From a virus, in IMG/VR virus record IMGVR_UViG_3300022827_000009, positions 1-55,465 of that record: 55,465 bases of DNA; one strand, 5' to 3'. Below the pieces are notes generated by a model. It ran no database searches. It saw nothing but the letters and a program-made list of their open reading frames with translations, and was not told the DNA's origin. Positions 35,982 through 43,385 of the stretch are shown here, piece after piece. The number at the start of each line of letters is the position of its first letter. The stretch's first letter is position 1. The position numbers were made by a program, and so were the translations under genes.

Positions 35982-36001
35982 TAGGGTGTGGCTTCTACTG
36001 A

Positions 36002-36007
36002 TAAAAT
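36002..36007 (+). promoter_or_regulatory. -10 TAAAAT, leaderless
   Basis: TAAAAT, tagtag, ATG at 36014. Confidence 0.6.
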
Positions 36008-36013
36008 TAGTAG

Positions 36014-36259
36014 ATGGGTACACCTATTACAGATTCTGACATTCCTTCGCTTGAAGGCCGGTTTGTCCACTTCGCTAATCCTAAATTCACAGGTGATGCT
36101 CCTTGCATTAGAGCTAAGGTCACCCATGTTGATGCATCAAATAACCCTAAAGTCCTGTATGTACAGCCTCGTGGGGTAGGATACTCTATAAGAGTAGACA
36201 TAAATTGCTACAACACAGCAGAGAAAGTAGAAGTCGATGAACTCCATACGAGCCACTGA
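36014..36259 (+). CDS. Small beta-rich hypothetical protein
   Basis: 81 residues starting MGTPITDSDIPSLEGRFVHF. Beta-rich. Leaderless promoter in front. It overlaps the next gene by 23 bases. Unrecognised. Confidence 0.6.
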   Translation: MGTPITDSDIPSLEGRFVHFANPKFTGDAPCIRAKVTHVDASNNPKVLYVQPRGVGYSIRVDINCYNTAEKVEVDELHTSH

Positions 36260-36527
36260 AAAGCAAATGCGGAACCTACAGAAGCAACGTCATGCTTATG
36301 ATATTCAGGTAATGGTACTCTCTAATCCTCTGTTTAAAAACCTGGGAAAGCGTGACCAGAAGAATCTAGTTAAGCTGATCTACAAAGCTGAGATGATGGA
36401 GATGTTCATGCGCGACAGTCAGATTGTGCACATTAATGACTCGTTTGATCAGATTGTAGAAGACGTAGCCAACATGCTGAACGAAGGGTATGAAGGCGAC
36501 GAAGACGGTGAAGAAGAGCAGCGCTAA
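36237..36527 (+). CDS. Small helical acidic-tail protein
   Basis: 96 residues. The N-terminal half is basic and helical (EKQMRNLQKQRHAYDIQVMV), the tail strongly acidic (EGDEDGEEEQR). Unrecognised. Last gene before a strong terminator that separates it from the minus-strand lysis genes. Confidence 0.55.
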   Translation: MNSIRATEKQMRNLQKQRHAYDIQVMVLSNPLFKNLGKRDQKNLVKLIYKAEMMEMFMRDSQIVHINDSFDQIVEDVANMLNEGYEGDEDGEEEQR

Positions 36528-36543
36528 TCTTTGGTAAAAAGAT

Positions 36544-36590
36544 AACCCCCTATATCATTTCTGATTTAGGGGGTTCCTTTTTTATTTTGA
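36544..36590. terminator. Intrinsic terminator between convergent units
   Basis: 9-bp stem AACCCCCTA (36544-36552)/TAGGGGGTT (36567-36575), then TTTTTTATTTT on plus. Preceding A-rich bases could let it work on minus as well. Confidence 0.85.
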
Positions 36591-36591
36591 T

Positions 36592-36897
36592 CTAGTAAGC
36601 AGAATCTGGCTGTCCACCCTCATAGGTGACAGTGAAGTTTTCCTCTGAAGGAGAACCACCTGAAACCGTTGTAGAAAAGGCGTCAGTTGTTGGAGTGCCG
36701 CTATCCCCACCGATTAGACCAAAATCTGCAAGTATATTGAATACAGTAGATGCATCAGCTTGCGGTGCCCAGTCGGTGCCGTTAAACATAAAGATAGCGT
36801 TTAAGTCAGACCTATAGAAAAGTTCGCCCTCAGAAGCCACCCCTGGATTTACTGAACCAGAAGGTAGACCTACAGGGGTTAGAAATTTCTTTGCCAT
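36592..36897 (-). CDS. Small virion/fibre-associated protein
   Basis: 101 residues. The start AKKFLTPVGLPSGSVNPGVA followed by EGELFYRSDLNAIFMFNGTDW is the usual head of phage fibre or appendage proteins. The remainder is Gly/Ser/Thr-rich. It lies next to the lysin on the same strand, separated by 3 bases. Confidence 0.65.
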   Translation of the reverse strand: MAKKFLTPVGLPSGSVNPGVASEGELFYRSDLNAIFMFNGTDWAPQADASTVFNILADFGLIGGDSGTPTTDAFSTTVSGGSPSEENFTVTYEGGQPDSAY

Positions 36898-36900
36898 AGT

Positions 36901-38316
36901 CTAGTATTTATCGTTATCTAGAGCAGTAACGAGCGCCTGTAGGGTTTCAGGGCTCCAGGTGCCGTCTGTCTTACCTTTATACGTTCCTGCAGCCTTCAGG
37001 AGGCGCTGTAGGGCTGTGTGGGTCAAAGGACCTGGTTTACCATCTATAGGGCCATCATAGCCAAACGACTGTACACTGAGCTGCATTGCCTTATAAGTGT
37101 TCTTACCTGGCACTCCATCGGTTGGACCCGTGTAGCCAGACTTGCCTAGAGCCTTCTGGTACTTAGCCCAGTCTGCTTTAGGTAGACCGTTAGCGTATGG
37201 GGACTTAGGTGCTGGTGTTGGGGCTACCACCTTAGGCTTTGGGGCAACTACTTTTGGCGTAGGCTTAGGCGTAGGCTTAGGCTTAGGGACAGGCTTTGGT
37301 GTTGGCTTAGGCGCAGGTATCGCATTCGCTACCTCTTTGAGGCTAAGTCTTGGCGTAGGTGCTGGTGTCACCACTGGCTTAGGTGCTGGCTTTGCCTTAG
37401 GCTTAGGTGCTGGCTTAGGCTTAACGACTGCTTTAGGCTCAGGGTTTGGTACCTTTGGGGCTAGAACGTGAATGATAGCTGGAGCGGTAACATAGATTAC
37501 CTGGGGCTCATCCTCAACAGATTGCACAACCTCTGGTACCACTTCTGGTACCACTTCTGCAGCCACTGGTTCTGGTGCAGTTAGAGTCTCTTCAGAAACT
37601 ACAACATCATAGACCTCTACGGTAATCTTGTGAGAGTCTGTAAGAGTGATGCCCTTGTTGATCTCGTCAGACTTTTTCACTGTCTTGTAGTAAACGCTTG
37701 CGTCATCTTTGCGGATGCGAACGTTGGACCCTATCGGTGCTCCTGTAACTGTCACGACAACATTGCTGTTCTTAGGTGTGTAGAGTACGTCTACATCGTC
37801 CTGTATGTTCTCGTGGATCTCGCTTAAGATTAGCTGTTTAATGTCAGACTTCTCTGAAGTGGTTCCGAAGACGCTCTTTAGTGTCTTACCAGCTGTCGCG
37901 TGGAGGTGAACGCCAGAACTGGCTGCTCCACTGTTTCCCATTGTTAGACCGTGTGAAGTATCGCCAGCAACTAGTGTGTCGCCAACTTCTACCTTAACCG
38001 CTAGGGATCCGTTGTGACCACCTTTGCAGTTAGTTCCGTGCATGTTGCACTTTAAATGGCAGTAACCAAGATACCAGATAGTACCGTCTTTATCCATTGC
38101 AGTTTGAACTACAACCCAGCCCAAGATGTTACTGAACTGTATAAGCTGAACTGTTCCGTCCGCAATGGCTGGAATAAGAGTGATTCCGCTTCGTGAACCT
38201 CTAGGGGCCCAATCGGTTCCGGAGTGTGGCTGATATCCTCGGAGACGTCGGAATTCCGACATTGTTCCGAACTCGCCAGTGATGGTGCTCTCTGGGAATG
38301 GCATTACCCAAGTCAT
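36901..38316 (-). CDS. M23 endopeptidase lysin with peptidoglycan-binding repeats
   Basis: 471 residues. The N-terminal LytM/M23 domain has H31 and D35 (PHSGTDWAP), H87 (YCHL) and H137-x-H139 (GVHLHATAG). These bind zinc and cut peptidoglycan crosslinks. A long Pro/Lys/Ala linker (about 255-370) leads to two or three peptidoglycan-binding repeats (GPTDGVPGKNTYKAMQ, GPIDGKPGPLTHTALQ, GKTDGTWSPETLQAL). The start ATG 38316 has AAGGAG. It is the main lysin candidate. Confidence 0.9.
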   Translation of the reverse strand: MTWVMPFPESTITGEFGTMSEFRRLRGYQPHSGTDWAPRGSRSGITLIPAIADGTVQLIQFSNILGWVVVQTAMDKDGTIWYLGYCHLKCNMHGTNCKGGHNGSLAVKVEVGDTLVAGDTSHGLTMGNSGAASSGVHLHATAGKTLKSVFGTTSEKSDIKQLILSEIHENIQDDVDVLYTPKNSNVVVTVTGAPIGSNVRIRKDDASVYYKTVKKSDEINKGITLTDSHKITVEVYDVVVSEETLTAPEPVAAEVVPEVVPEVVQSVEDEPQVIYVTAPAIIHVLAPKVPNPEPKAVVKPKPAPKPKAKPAPKPVVTPAPTPRLSLKEVANAIPAPKPTPKPVPKPKPTPKPTPKVVAPKPKVVAPTPAPKSPYANGLPKADWAKYQKALGKSGYTGPTDGVPGKNTYKAMQLSVQSFGYDGPIDGKPGPLTHTALQRLLKAAGTYKGKTDGTWSPETLQALVTALDNDKY

Positions 38317-38354
38317 AATGCTCCTTACATAATTGATGGAGTTGCAGTACTATT

Positions 38355-38576
38355 TTACCGCGGATGTAGATGTTCGAGTTTGGCCTTGGCTGCCTCGTGA
38401 GAGTAACGAATCATTCCAGGATACATGAATCGTCTGAGATCGCGATAATAGTTCTCGTGCCAATGTTTGGGATGCATGTGAACGCACCACTCTCTGGCCG
38501 CAACGCAGTTTCTATTGCGTATAACTTTGGCGTCACTTTCCAAGAAATACCTAAAGTAGAGGGTTAGCCTTCTCAT
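38355..38576 (-). CDS. Small His-rich protein
   Basis: 73 residues on the minus strand. CVHMHPKHWHENYYRDLRRF is rich in His and aromatic residues. A leaderless promoter exactly six bases from ATG 38576 supports it as a gene. Function unknown; a metal site is possible. Confidence 0.5.
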   Translation of the reverse strand: MRRLTLYFRYFLESDAKVIRNRNCVAAREWCVHMHPKHWHENYYRDLRRFMYPGMIRYSHEAAKAKLEHLHPR

Positions 38577-38582
38577 TAAAAA

Positions 38583-38588
38583 AGTTTA
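38583..38588 (-). promoter_or_regulatory. -10 TAAACT (minus), leaderless
   Basis: On minus TAAACT is followed by ttttta and ATG 38576. Confidence 0.5.
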
Positions 38589-38706
38589 TCATCGTTTGGT
38601 GCTTGGTGAGTTTGATGTGTGCTACTATTATGGGCTCTCGAATGGCAGGTAAAAGAATAACAGAAAAAGTGGCAATTTGTGCACCATGTATGTGTATAAT
38701 ATAACT

Positions 38707-38740
38707 GCTGCAAGGTTTTTCGTTCTCCCTTGTAGCTTTT
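38707..38740 (+). terminator. Terminator-like hairpin 1
   Basis: 9-bp stem GCTGCAAGG (38707-38715)/CCTTGTAGC (38728-38736) with one G-U pair, then TTTTGTT. Confidence 0.7.
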
Positions 38741-38774
38741 GTTGATTGGTAGAACTGCTTAGCATGGGCAGTAA

Positions 38775-38818
38775 ACGGTCCGAGGGTTTTTTCGTAATTT
38801 CCCCTCGGGCCGTTTTTT
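38775..38818 (+). terminator. Terminator-like hairpin 2
   Basis: 12-bp stem ACGGTCCGAGGG (38775-38786)/CCCTCGGGCCGT (38802-38813) with one G-U pair, then a U-run. Confidence 0.85.
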
Positions 38819-38829
38819 ATCTTTGGTGG

Positions 38830-38858
38830 TTGACACGATTAGATTAAAACAGTAGTGT
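38830..38858 (+). promoter_or_regulatory. Promoter TTGACA-17-TAGTGT
   Basis: Consensus -35 TTGACA (38830-38835), 17-bp spacer, -10 TAGTGT (38853-38858). Seven bases to ATG 38866, so leaderless. Confidence 0.75.
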
Positions 38859-38865
38859 TCTATCT

Positions 38866-39336
38866 ATGATAAAAAACAGAGAAGAATATAACGAGTACAT
38901 GCGAAGCTATATGCGTGGCTACTCTAAGGAAAGAAGACTAGAGCATAGAACAAAGATCATGGCTCTACTGGGAAACGTATGTGCTTGTGGCTCCACGACT
39001 AATCTGGGCATGAGTCCTGGAGATGATGCGGACGTTAACTTTGACATCTCGAAGAAACTTTCAAGCGCCCCTCTTAGCAAGCTGATGGTACAAAGTAAAA
39101 CCTACCGTATTAGATGTGGGAAGTGCCGAGCTAAAGACTTCGGTGTTGAGCACGGTGGTGGAGCCTCTGGTAAGAGGAACTGCATCTGTGAACCTTGTAA
39201 AGCTCGTAAGGCAGAATACATGATAGCTAGAGGAATTAAATACAGAGCTGTACGAGACGCTAAACGAAAAAGCGATAGACTACTAAAGCAAAATGAATCG
39301 AATAAATCGAATGAATCGAAAGGAGAGAACAAATGA
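38866..39336 (+). CDS. HNH-derived zinc protein, degraded active site
   Basis: 156 residues. CACGSTTNLG and IRCGKCRAKD form two CxxC/CxC-type ligands as in the HNH protein at 19982, and HGGGASGKRNCICEPCKARK matches its HGTTGMYKRKCRCQICK tail. The catalytic DH-type motif is replaced by acidic text (MSPGDDADVNFDIS). It probably keeps the fold but not nuclease activity. The C-terminus is basic with an NES/NKS repeat. Confidence 0.6.
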   Translation: MIKNREEYNEYMRSYMRGYSKERRLEHRTKIMALLGNVCACGSTTNLGMSPGDDADVNFDISKKLSSAPLSKLMVQSKTYRIRCGKCRAKDFGVEHGGGASGKRNCICEPCKARKAEYMIARGIKYRAVRDAKRKSDRLLKQNESNKSNESKGENK

Positions 39337-39527
39337 TTGAACTAACCTGGAGTTGGTTTGCATTCTTCATGGGAGTGCTGGCAACAGTATCCATTGGTTT
39401 TTGGGTACTGATCTTTTTTGCCTTCAAGCAGTGGAAAAAGTCAAAGTCATTGGAAGGACCTAGTGATGCTTTTTCAAAAATGATGGGCGACTGGGACTAC
39501 AAGAGTAATAAACCTAATAGCCTTTAA
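39333..39527 (+). CDS. Small single-span membrane protein
   Basis: 64 residues. Residues 5-31 (TWSWFAFFMGVLATVSIGFW onward) are one transmembrane helix, followed by a basic KQWKKSK and a polar tail. AAGGAGAG is the ribosome site. It overlaps the preceding stop. Function unknown. Confidence 0.6.
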   Translation: MIELTWSWFAFFMGVLATVSIGFWVLIFFAFKQWKKSKSLEGPSDAFSKMMGDWDYKSNKPNSL

Positions 39528-39567
39528 GCTCCACTTCTGGCTAAAACTAATCGCGGATACCAGCAGT

Positions 39568-39573
39568 TATACT
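39568..39573 (+). promoter_or_regulatory. -10 TATACT, leaderless
   Basis: TATACT, aaacgt, ATG at 39580. Confidence 0.65.
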
Positions 39574-39579
39574 AAACGT

Positions 39580-39771
39580 ATGACTAGCTGGTATTTTGCA
39601 TTCTTAATGATAATAGTTGTCTGGGCGCTTGGGGTGATTGGGTTTTCAATCTGGATATTCCGGAAGGTGATCCCGGACGTAAAGAGCCTATTTCTGGAAA
39701 GCGACCTGACTGAAGAAGAGAAGCAGATCCTAATGATTAAAGCTATGTTCCCGCCGAAGTTCAACCGTTAA
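39580..39771 (+). CDS. Small single-span membrane protein
   Basis: 63 residues with a transmembrane helix at residues 4-27 (WYFAFLMIIVVWALGVIGFS) and a charged C-terminal helix (LTEEEKQILMIKAMF). Unrecognised. It resembles the protein at 39333 in layout only. Confidence 0.6.
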   Translation: MTSWYFAFLMIIVVWALGVIGFSIWIFRKVIPDVKSLFLESDLTEEEKQILMIKAMFPPKFNR

Positions 39772-39782
39772 CCGCTAAAACT

Positions 39783-40034
39783 TTAATCTTCGTAAGAGTC
39801 TTGCTCTACTTCTTCTTCACCCCAGGCGTAAACCCTGACGGTTTGATATAAATCTATAACTTCTCCAACCAACTTCTCTGTGGCTATCAGAAGGTCAGCC
39901 TTTTGTTCTGAGTCAGTGGGCTGGTCAATCTCTAAATGAATCTCTTGGACCGCGTACGCGCAGAGGTCTAACCGTCTTAGCGCTGTGGCTAGGGCGGTTT
40001 TAGTGTTGCCTCCGGTTGTGTTTGGTAGTTCCAT
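39783..40034 (-). CDS. Small helical acidic protein
   Basis: 83 residues on the minus strand, mostly helical, with an acidic tail. A leaderless promoter (TACACT, six bases) supports ATG 40034. Function unknown. Confidence 0.55.
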   Translation of the reverse strand: MELPNTTGGNTKTALATALRRLDLCAYAVQEIHLEIDQPTDSEQKADLLIATEKLVGEVIDLYQTVRVYAWGEEEVEQDSYED

Positions 40035-40040
40035 GTGACA

Positions 40041-40046
40041 AGTGTA
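40041..40046 (-). promoter_or_regulatory. -10 TACACT (minus), leaderless
   Basis: On minus TACACT, tgtcac, ATG at 40034. Confidence 0.6.
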
Positions 40047-40540
40047 TATGTTTTTTAGAGCGGGGATTGGTTAGTGGGGGCAATCGACTTAATGACTCCA
40101 ATAGTCCAAAAGCGACTATTTGTCCCTGGGCAGTGAGAAGTTGAGAAATAGACCGTCCTATTATTATCAGTAAACGAAGAAGGTAGAGAGGGAGTTTTTG
40201 ATAATAGATGGAGGGAAAGGTAGGGAAGGTAAAAGGGGGTGTTTTTTAGTTTCTTGATAATAGAATTTTGTTTTATTATCAAAGAACAGAGTCTTGTTGA
40301 ATGTTTTTTATGATAATAGCACTTAATACTTACTATGTTAAGTGTTATGACTACTAAAAATAGTACTACGCGTGACGCATGTGTGTATGGGTGGGGTGAA
40401 TTTTTAGTACACATAAGACTTAACTCTGTAAGTGTATAGTATGTTAGTGTAGAGAAGGATTTATTTCCTGTTTGCTTGGGAGAAGATAGTGGCAAAAGTA
40501 AATGGTTGTATTGTGTATTGTATTTCAGTAGAGAAAGTGC
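40047..40540. other. AT-rich non-coding region with TGATAATA iterons
   Basis: About 490 bp without a credible gene. The word TGATAATA occurs at 40199, 40255 and 40311, and inverted (TATTATCA) at 40162 and 40274. The pair at 40254-40282 forms TTGATAATA/TATTATCAA. CACTTAA (40320-40326) pairs with TTAAGTG (40338-40344). One strand is G-rich between the iterons. Replication origin, partition site or a regulatory hub are candidates. Confidence 0.5.
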
Positions 40541-40546
40541 TAGATT
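40541..40546 (+). promoter_or_regulatory. -10 TAGATT, leaderless
   Basis: TAGATT, aatttt, ATG at 40553. Confidence 0.6.
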
Positions 40547-40552
40547 AATTTT

Positions 40553-41014
40553 ATGAACAAAGAGACAGAGACCTGGGAGTTACCTCCAGTGCCAAGATCC
40601 TATGTGGATAAATTACGTAGTGAGGGTAACGTGGTGCTGGCACAAGATTACGAGGATCTATACAAGCATCACCAGCAAGAGCGTGAGCAGTTTATTGAGG
40701 ATCACCTTGGTGGAGATGTTACGACCTTCCACGAGGCTAGCAAGCAGGTTAGGGATAGGTTCCACGATATAGCTTCTGACATTGTTGATCTTCAAAGAAT
40801 TTCTAATAAAGAAACTAACTATGGGAGAACACCAAAGCAAGAAGCGTTAGATAACTTAGATTTTATGAACGACCACAAGTTGGTCTACAGGCAACAAAAA
40901 GATTTACTGGCTGGCTGGTATCAGAATTTAGCTACTGAATTGTTTTACTATGACGGAGTCATTTGGGACAAGATCCCTGATGAGAAAATTAATGAATTGG
41001 AGTACTTGGGATGA
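40553..41014 (+). CDS. Hypothetical protein ending in a WY-type motif
   Basis: 153 residues, helical, with a C-terminal segment GWYQN...YYDGVIWDKI...NELEYLG. The same order (GWYQDPDG...YDGDKW...LEYLG) ends the next protein, so the two share a small domain, perhaps related to DUF2510-type GWYxDPxG repeats. Function unknown. First gene of a four-gene plus-strand unit. Confidence 0.6.
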   Translation: MNKETETWELPPVPRSYVDKLRSEGNVVLAQDYEDLYKHHQQEREQFIEDHLGGDVTTFHEASKQVRDRFHDIASDIVDLQRISNKETNYGRTPKQEALDNLDFMNDHKLVYRQQKDLLAGWYQNLATELFYYDGVIWDKIPDEKINELEYLG

Positions 41015-41502
41015 TAGACGAAACGAAACTACAGTCAGTACCAGGAGGGGACGAGCGTGTTCTCTATGACGACTCTGGTAATACTTACTACAAAGATCAC
41101 AAGAAGGGCATCATCCCTTGGGCAGAATTAGTTGAGGATAATCTAGAACACTCTGTAGGAAGTTTCCTTGATTTAGACCTTGAGGATGTTGGAAAGATTA
41201 TTTACGTTCGGGTTACTGAAACTGGGTATCAAAAAATCATTGGCTCTGAACGTTCAGGTAAGGCAGTTAGTGGCCAAGTTTGGGAAGACCTGGCTCCAGG
41301 ATTATCAAGGAAGAGAGCAGCTGATTTAGCTGGCGGAGGATCTCTAGCATCAACTGAGAATCTCGAAGTTCAAGAACCAGAAGCAATAGAGATTGGCTGG
41401 TATCAAGATCCTGATGGAAACTTGTATCAGTACGATGGCGACAAATGGGTTGACGGATATGTTTCCGTTGAGCTTAAAAAACAGTTAGAATATCTAGGTT
41501 AA
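41011..41502 (+). CDS. Hypothetical protein with GWYQDPDG domain
   Basis: 163 residues. The C-terminus GWYQDPDGNLYQYDGDKW resembles actinobacterial DUF2510 motifs, and the protein ends LEYLG like its neighbour. It overlaps the preceding stop by 4 bases. Function unknown. Confidence 0.6.
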   Translation: MIDETKLQSVPGGDERVLYDDSGNTYYKDHKKGIIPWAELVEDNLEHSVGSFLDLDLEDVGKIIYVRVTETGYQKIIGSERSGKAVSGQVWEDLAPGLSRKRAADLAGGGSLASTENLEVQEPEAIEIGWYQDPDGNLYQYDGDKWVDGYVSVELKKQLEYLG

Positions 41503-41514
41503 AGAAAGAGAGTT

Positions 41515-41868
41515 ATGTTTAAAGAAAATGCAGGACAAATGCGTGGATTCAGAATTGCACGTGATCCAGATGGAATTCTGTTTAGTCCATTCGACTATGC
41601 AGGAACGAAGATGGGATATGTAATTACCTATGGCGAAGGTGTGCCGGCTGTGCATGACGGAACCGACTGGGTAGTTGTCATTGAGGATGAGAAGGCTTTG
41701 ACTTTTGAAGATGATCTTCAGGGACTAATCGTTCAACAAGCAACTGCTATTGCTGCTGGGATGTCTAATCCTGTGTATGCAGAGCTAGGTGCCCAGATGG
41801 GTATGTACGCTCAAGCGGAAGCAAGTGTGGCTGACCCTGCAAGTTCCGCACAAACGTTCGGAGCCTAA
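41515..41868 (+). CDS. Hypothetical protein
   Basis: 117 residues. The middle (ITYGEGVPAVHDGTDWVVVI) is beta-rich and the C-terminus Ala-rich. Unrecognised. Lies in the same unit as the two preceding genes. Confidence 0.55.
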   Translation: MFKENAGQMRGFRIARDPDGILFSPFDYAGTKMGYVITYGEGVPAVHDGTDWVVVIEDEKALTFEDDLQGLIVQQATAIAAGMSNPVYAELGAQMGMYAQAEASVADPASSAQTFGA

Positions 41869-42360
41869 ATGTTTGAGAGTGATTTTGGCATAAGCATGGA
41901 AGAGGCGAACATGATTAACGAGGCCTATGCAATAGACCCTCGTAGTAATGATCGACGAATTTGTATCTGCGGTCACTCTGTCTCAAGGCATAGTAAAGTA
42001 GCTAATACAAATGGAATCTATGCTTGTCGACCTGGCAGACTAGATTGCCCTTGTGCATCTATGAAGCCAGTTATTATTGTCCCCAACACTAGGTACTTCA
42101 TGCGGAAAAGTCTAGGCTCCGGAGCAAAGCACGCTTTGGTTCGAGGAGTAGCTGCTGCAATTGAAGCCTCTTCACCAGAAGAGTTTGAGCAACGACGTGA
42201 GTGGTTGGTCCCGGCTGAGTGTGAAGTCTGTCAAACCCCTGCGAAATATTACCCCGTTAGGATTACTGCTCAAGGTAAACCGATAACGGATGCAGCGACA
42301 GAAATAGATCAAGGACTTTACGCATTCATGTGTGAGTTCCACAGAAACGCAACATACTAG
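41869..42360 (+). CDS. Zinc-binding hypothetical protein
   Basis: 163 residues. RRICICGHSVSRHSK, ACRPGRLDCPCASMK and ECEVCQTP...MCEFH give three Cys/His clusters, so at least one or two zinc sites are likely. It starts directly after the previous stop. Similar CxCGH-RH proteins occur in actinophages. Function unknown. Confidence 0.6.
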   Translation: MFESDFGISMEEANMINEAYAIDPRSNDRRICICGHSVSRHSKVANTNGIYACRPGRLDCPCASMKPVIIVPNTRYFMRKSLGSGAKHALVRGVAAAIEASSPEEFEQRREWLVPAECEVCQTPAKYYPVRITAQGKPITDAATEIDQGLYAFMCEFHRNATY

Positions 42361-42409
42361 TAAGATAAACTATGATAGTTCGCTATCCCAACATGTTAGG
42401 AAAAAAGTA

Positions 42410-42706
42410 ATGAATGTAGAATACACGTTCCTCGATAAGGTTCGACAGTTCTTTGGGCTTGGTCCAACCGCTGCCACAGCTGAGGCACTTCACGCAGAAG
42501 TAGTAGCTAAGAGAGTTGCAAGTGCAGCTGCAAAAGCACAGGTCGAAGCTGATAAAGCAAAAGCTAAGAAGCCTGCTGTAAAAAAGCCAGTAGCTTTCAA
42601 GAAAGGTGCTGTTGATGGAGATGGCGATGGACTAGTTCAAGATGGAACTCCTCACGAGCGTCCAGCTAAGAAGAAGCCAGATCCAAAAGATAAGAAAACT
42701 AAATAG
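42410..42706 (+). CDS. Ala/Lys-rich protein with DxDxDG motif
   Basis: 98 residues from ATG 42410, with AGGAA upstream; the in-frame ATG at 42332 lies in the previous gene. The N-terminus has an amphipathic helix (LDKVRQFFGLGP), the middle is Ala/Lys-rich, and DGDGDGLVQDGTPHERP looks like a calcium-binding loop of the EF-hand/dockerin type. It may be a head- or tail-associated protein. Confidence 0.6.
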   Translation: MNVEYTFLDKVRQFFGLGPTAATAEALHAEVVAKRVASAAAKAQVEADKAKAKKPAVKKPVAFKKGAVDGDGDGLVQDGTPHERPAKKKPDPKDKKTK

Positions 42707-42715
42707 CAAAAAACC

Positions 42716-42744
42716 TTGCGTAACTTTTTAACCTGTGGTAGGTT
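42716..42744 (+). promoter_or_regulatory. Promoter TTGCGT-17-TAGGTT
   Basis: -35 TTGCGT (42716-42721), 17-bp spacer, -10 TAGGTT (42739-42744). The leader runs into the hairpin at 42805. Confidence 0.55.
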
Positions 42745-42804
42745 GATCCTGTTACTCAAATACGTAGTCGAAAAACCTTGGGAGAGGTATTAGGTGACTA
42801 CAGC

Positions 42805-42853
42805 AAAATATACCGTCTCATCATGTTATAGTGATGGGGCGGTATATTTTTTT
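42805..42853. terminator. Long terminator or attenuator hairpin
   Basis: 19-bp stem between 42805-42823 and 42832-42850 with a few G-U pairs, then TTTTTTT. It lies between a promoter and the HTH gene at 42863, so conditional read-through is possible. Confidence 0.7.
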
Positions 42854-42862
42854 AGGAGAGGT

Positions 42863-43111
42863 ATGACAGACCTAGTCAAGATCACACTGATAGCAGATGA
42901 CCTTGGTGTCTCTGTCAAAACTATCTACAACTGGATCAGTGTTGGGAAGCTCGTCATGGTCAAGCCTGGCTTCGTTAGTCAATTAGATGCGTATGAGGTC
43001 TGGCTCCAGCAGCGTAGCCTCAAGTCAATGTTTGCAACCTCCAGAGCACGGCAAGGTATTAGAAGAGATAGCTCTGGACGATTCATTCATGTCCCTAAGA
43101 CGGGGGAGTAA
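42863..43111 (+). CDS. HTH DNA-binding protein
   Basis: 82 residues from ATG 42863 with AGGAGAGG. LVKITLIADDLGVSVKTIYN then WISVGKLVMVKPG is a HTH_17/excisionase-like domain. The tail is basic (RSLKSMFATSRARQGIRRDS). It may regulate late genes or help packaging. The longer frame from 42794 crosses the terminator hairpin and is rejected. Confidence 0.7.
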   Translation: MTDLVKITLIADDLGVSVKTIYNWISVGKLVMVKPGFVSQLDAYEVWLQQRSLKSMFATSRARQGIRRDSSGRFIHVPKTGE

Positions 43112-43385
43112 AGTGGAGGCAAATGGAGAAGTGCTTAATGAAGCATCGAAAACCCTTCGTTCACCCTCTCCCCACGCACTTATTCGTCCGAGCACTAATC
43201 AACTAACTTTTCATCAGTGTACAATAGTGCTATGTTAACGGCGTGCATAACTCATAACCCGACGGATCCCTTACACTTGGTCAAGGAAACGATCCGTCCA
43301 CAGTCCTCTCCCCAGTTGGACGGGTCGTTTTCGCTTTACCCTGGTGTTCGCCTTCAGCACAATTACTTGACTTTAAGGACAACCC
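43112..43385 (+). other. Leader region before the terminase-like gene
   Basis: TACAAT (43220-43225) is six bases from an ATG at 43232 that opens a 55-codon frame running into the terminase-like gene, but its composition is not convincing. GACGGATC (43261-43268) and GATCCGTC (43291-43298) form an 8-bp stem with an inner CCTT/AAGG. A structured leader is equally likely. A 41-codon frame from GTG 43112 is also weak. Confidence 0.4.

Larger units (their letters stand above)
38589..38829 (+). other. Non-coding region with two promoter-terminator units
   Basis: TATAAT (38695-38700) stands directly before hairpin 1, and TGG-TAGAAC (38747-38755) before hairpin 2. Each would give a very short terminated RNA. 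A 20-codon frame from ATG 38642 ends in CAPCMCII but lacks a ribosome site. It is left as non-coding. Confidence 0.45.

Noticed and set aside
37142-37471. Plus-strand Gly-rich frame of 109 codons
   Set aside because: Antisense of the Pro/Lys-rich linker of the M23 lysin.
38642-38704. 20-codon frame ending in CAPCMCII
   Set aside because: No ribosome site, non-matching promoter distance and no coupling to a neighbour.
38741-38790. Possible second tRNA (GATTGGTAGAAC resembles a D-arm)
   Set aside because: No acceptor, anticodon or T-arm can be drawn; the sequence fits an extended -10 and a terminator instead.
40055-40495. Minus-strand frame of 146 codons
   Set aside because: It crosses the iterated TGATAATA words and inverted repeats. 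Composition (Ser/Thr/Lys-rich, low complexity) and lack of a ribosome site or TANNNT-N6 box argue against a gene.
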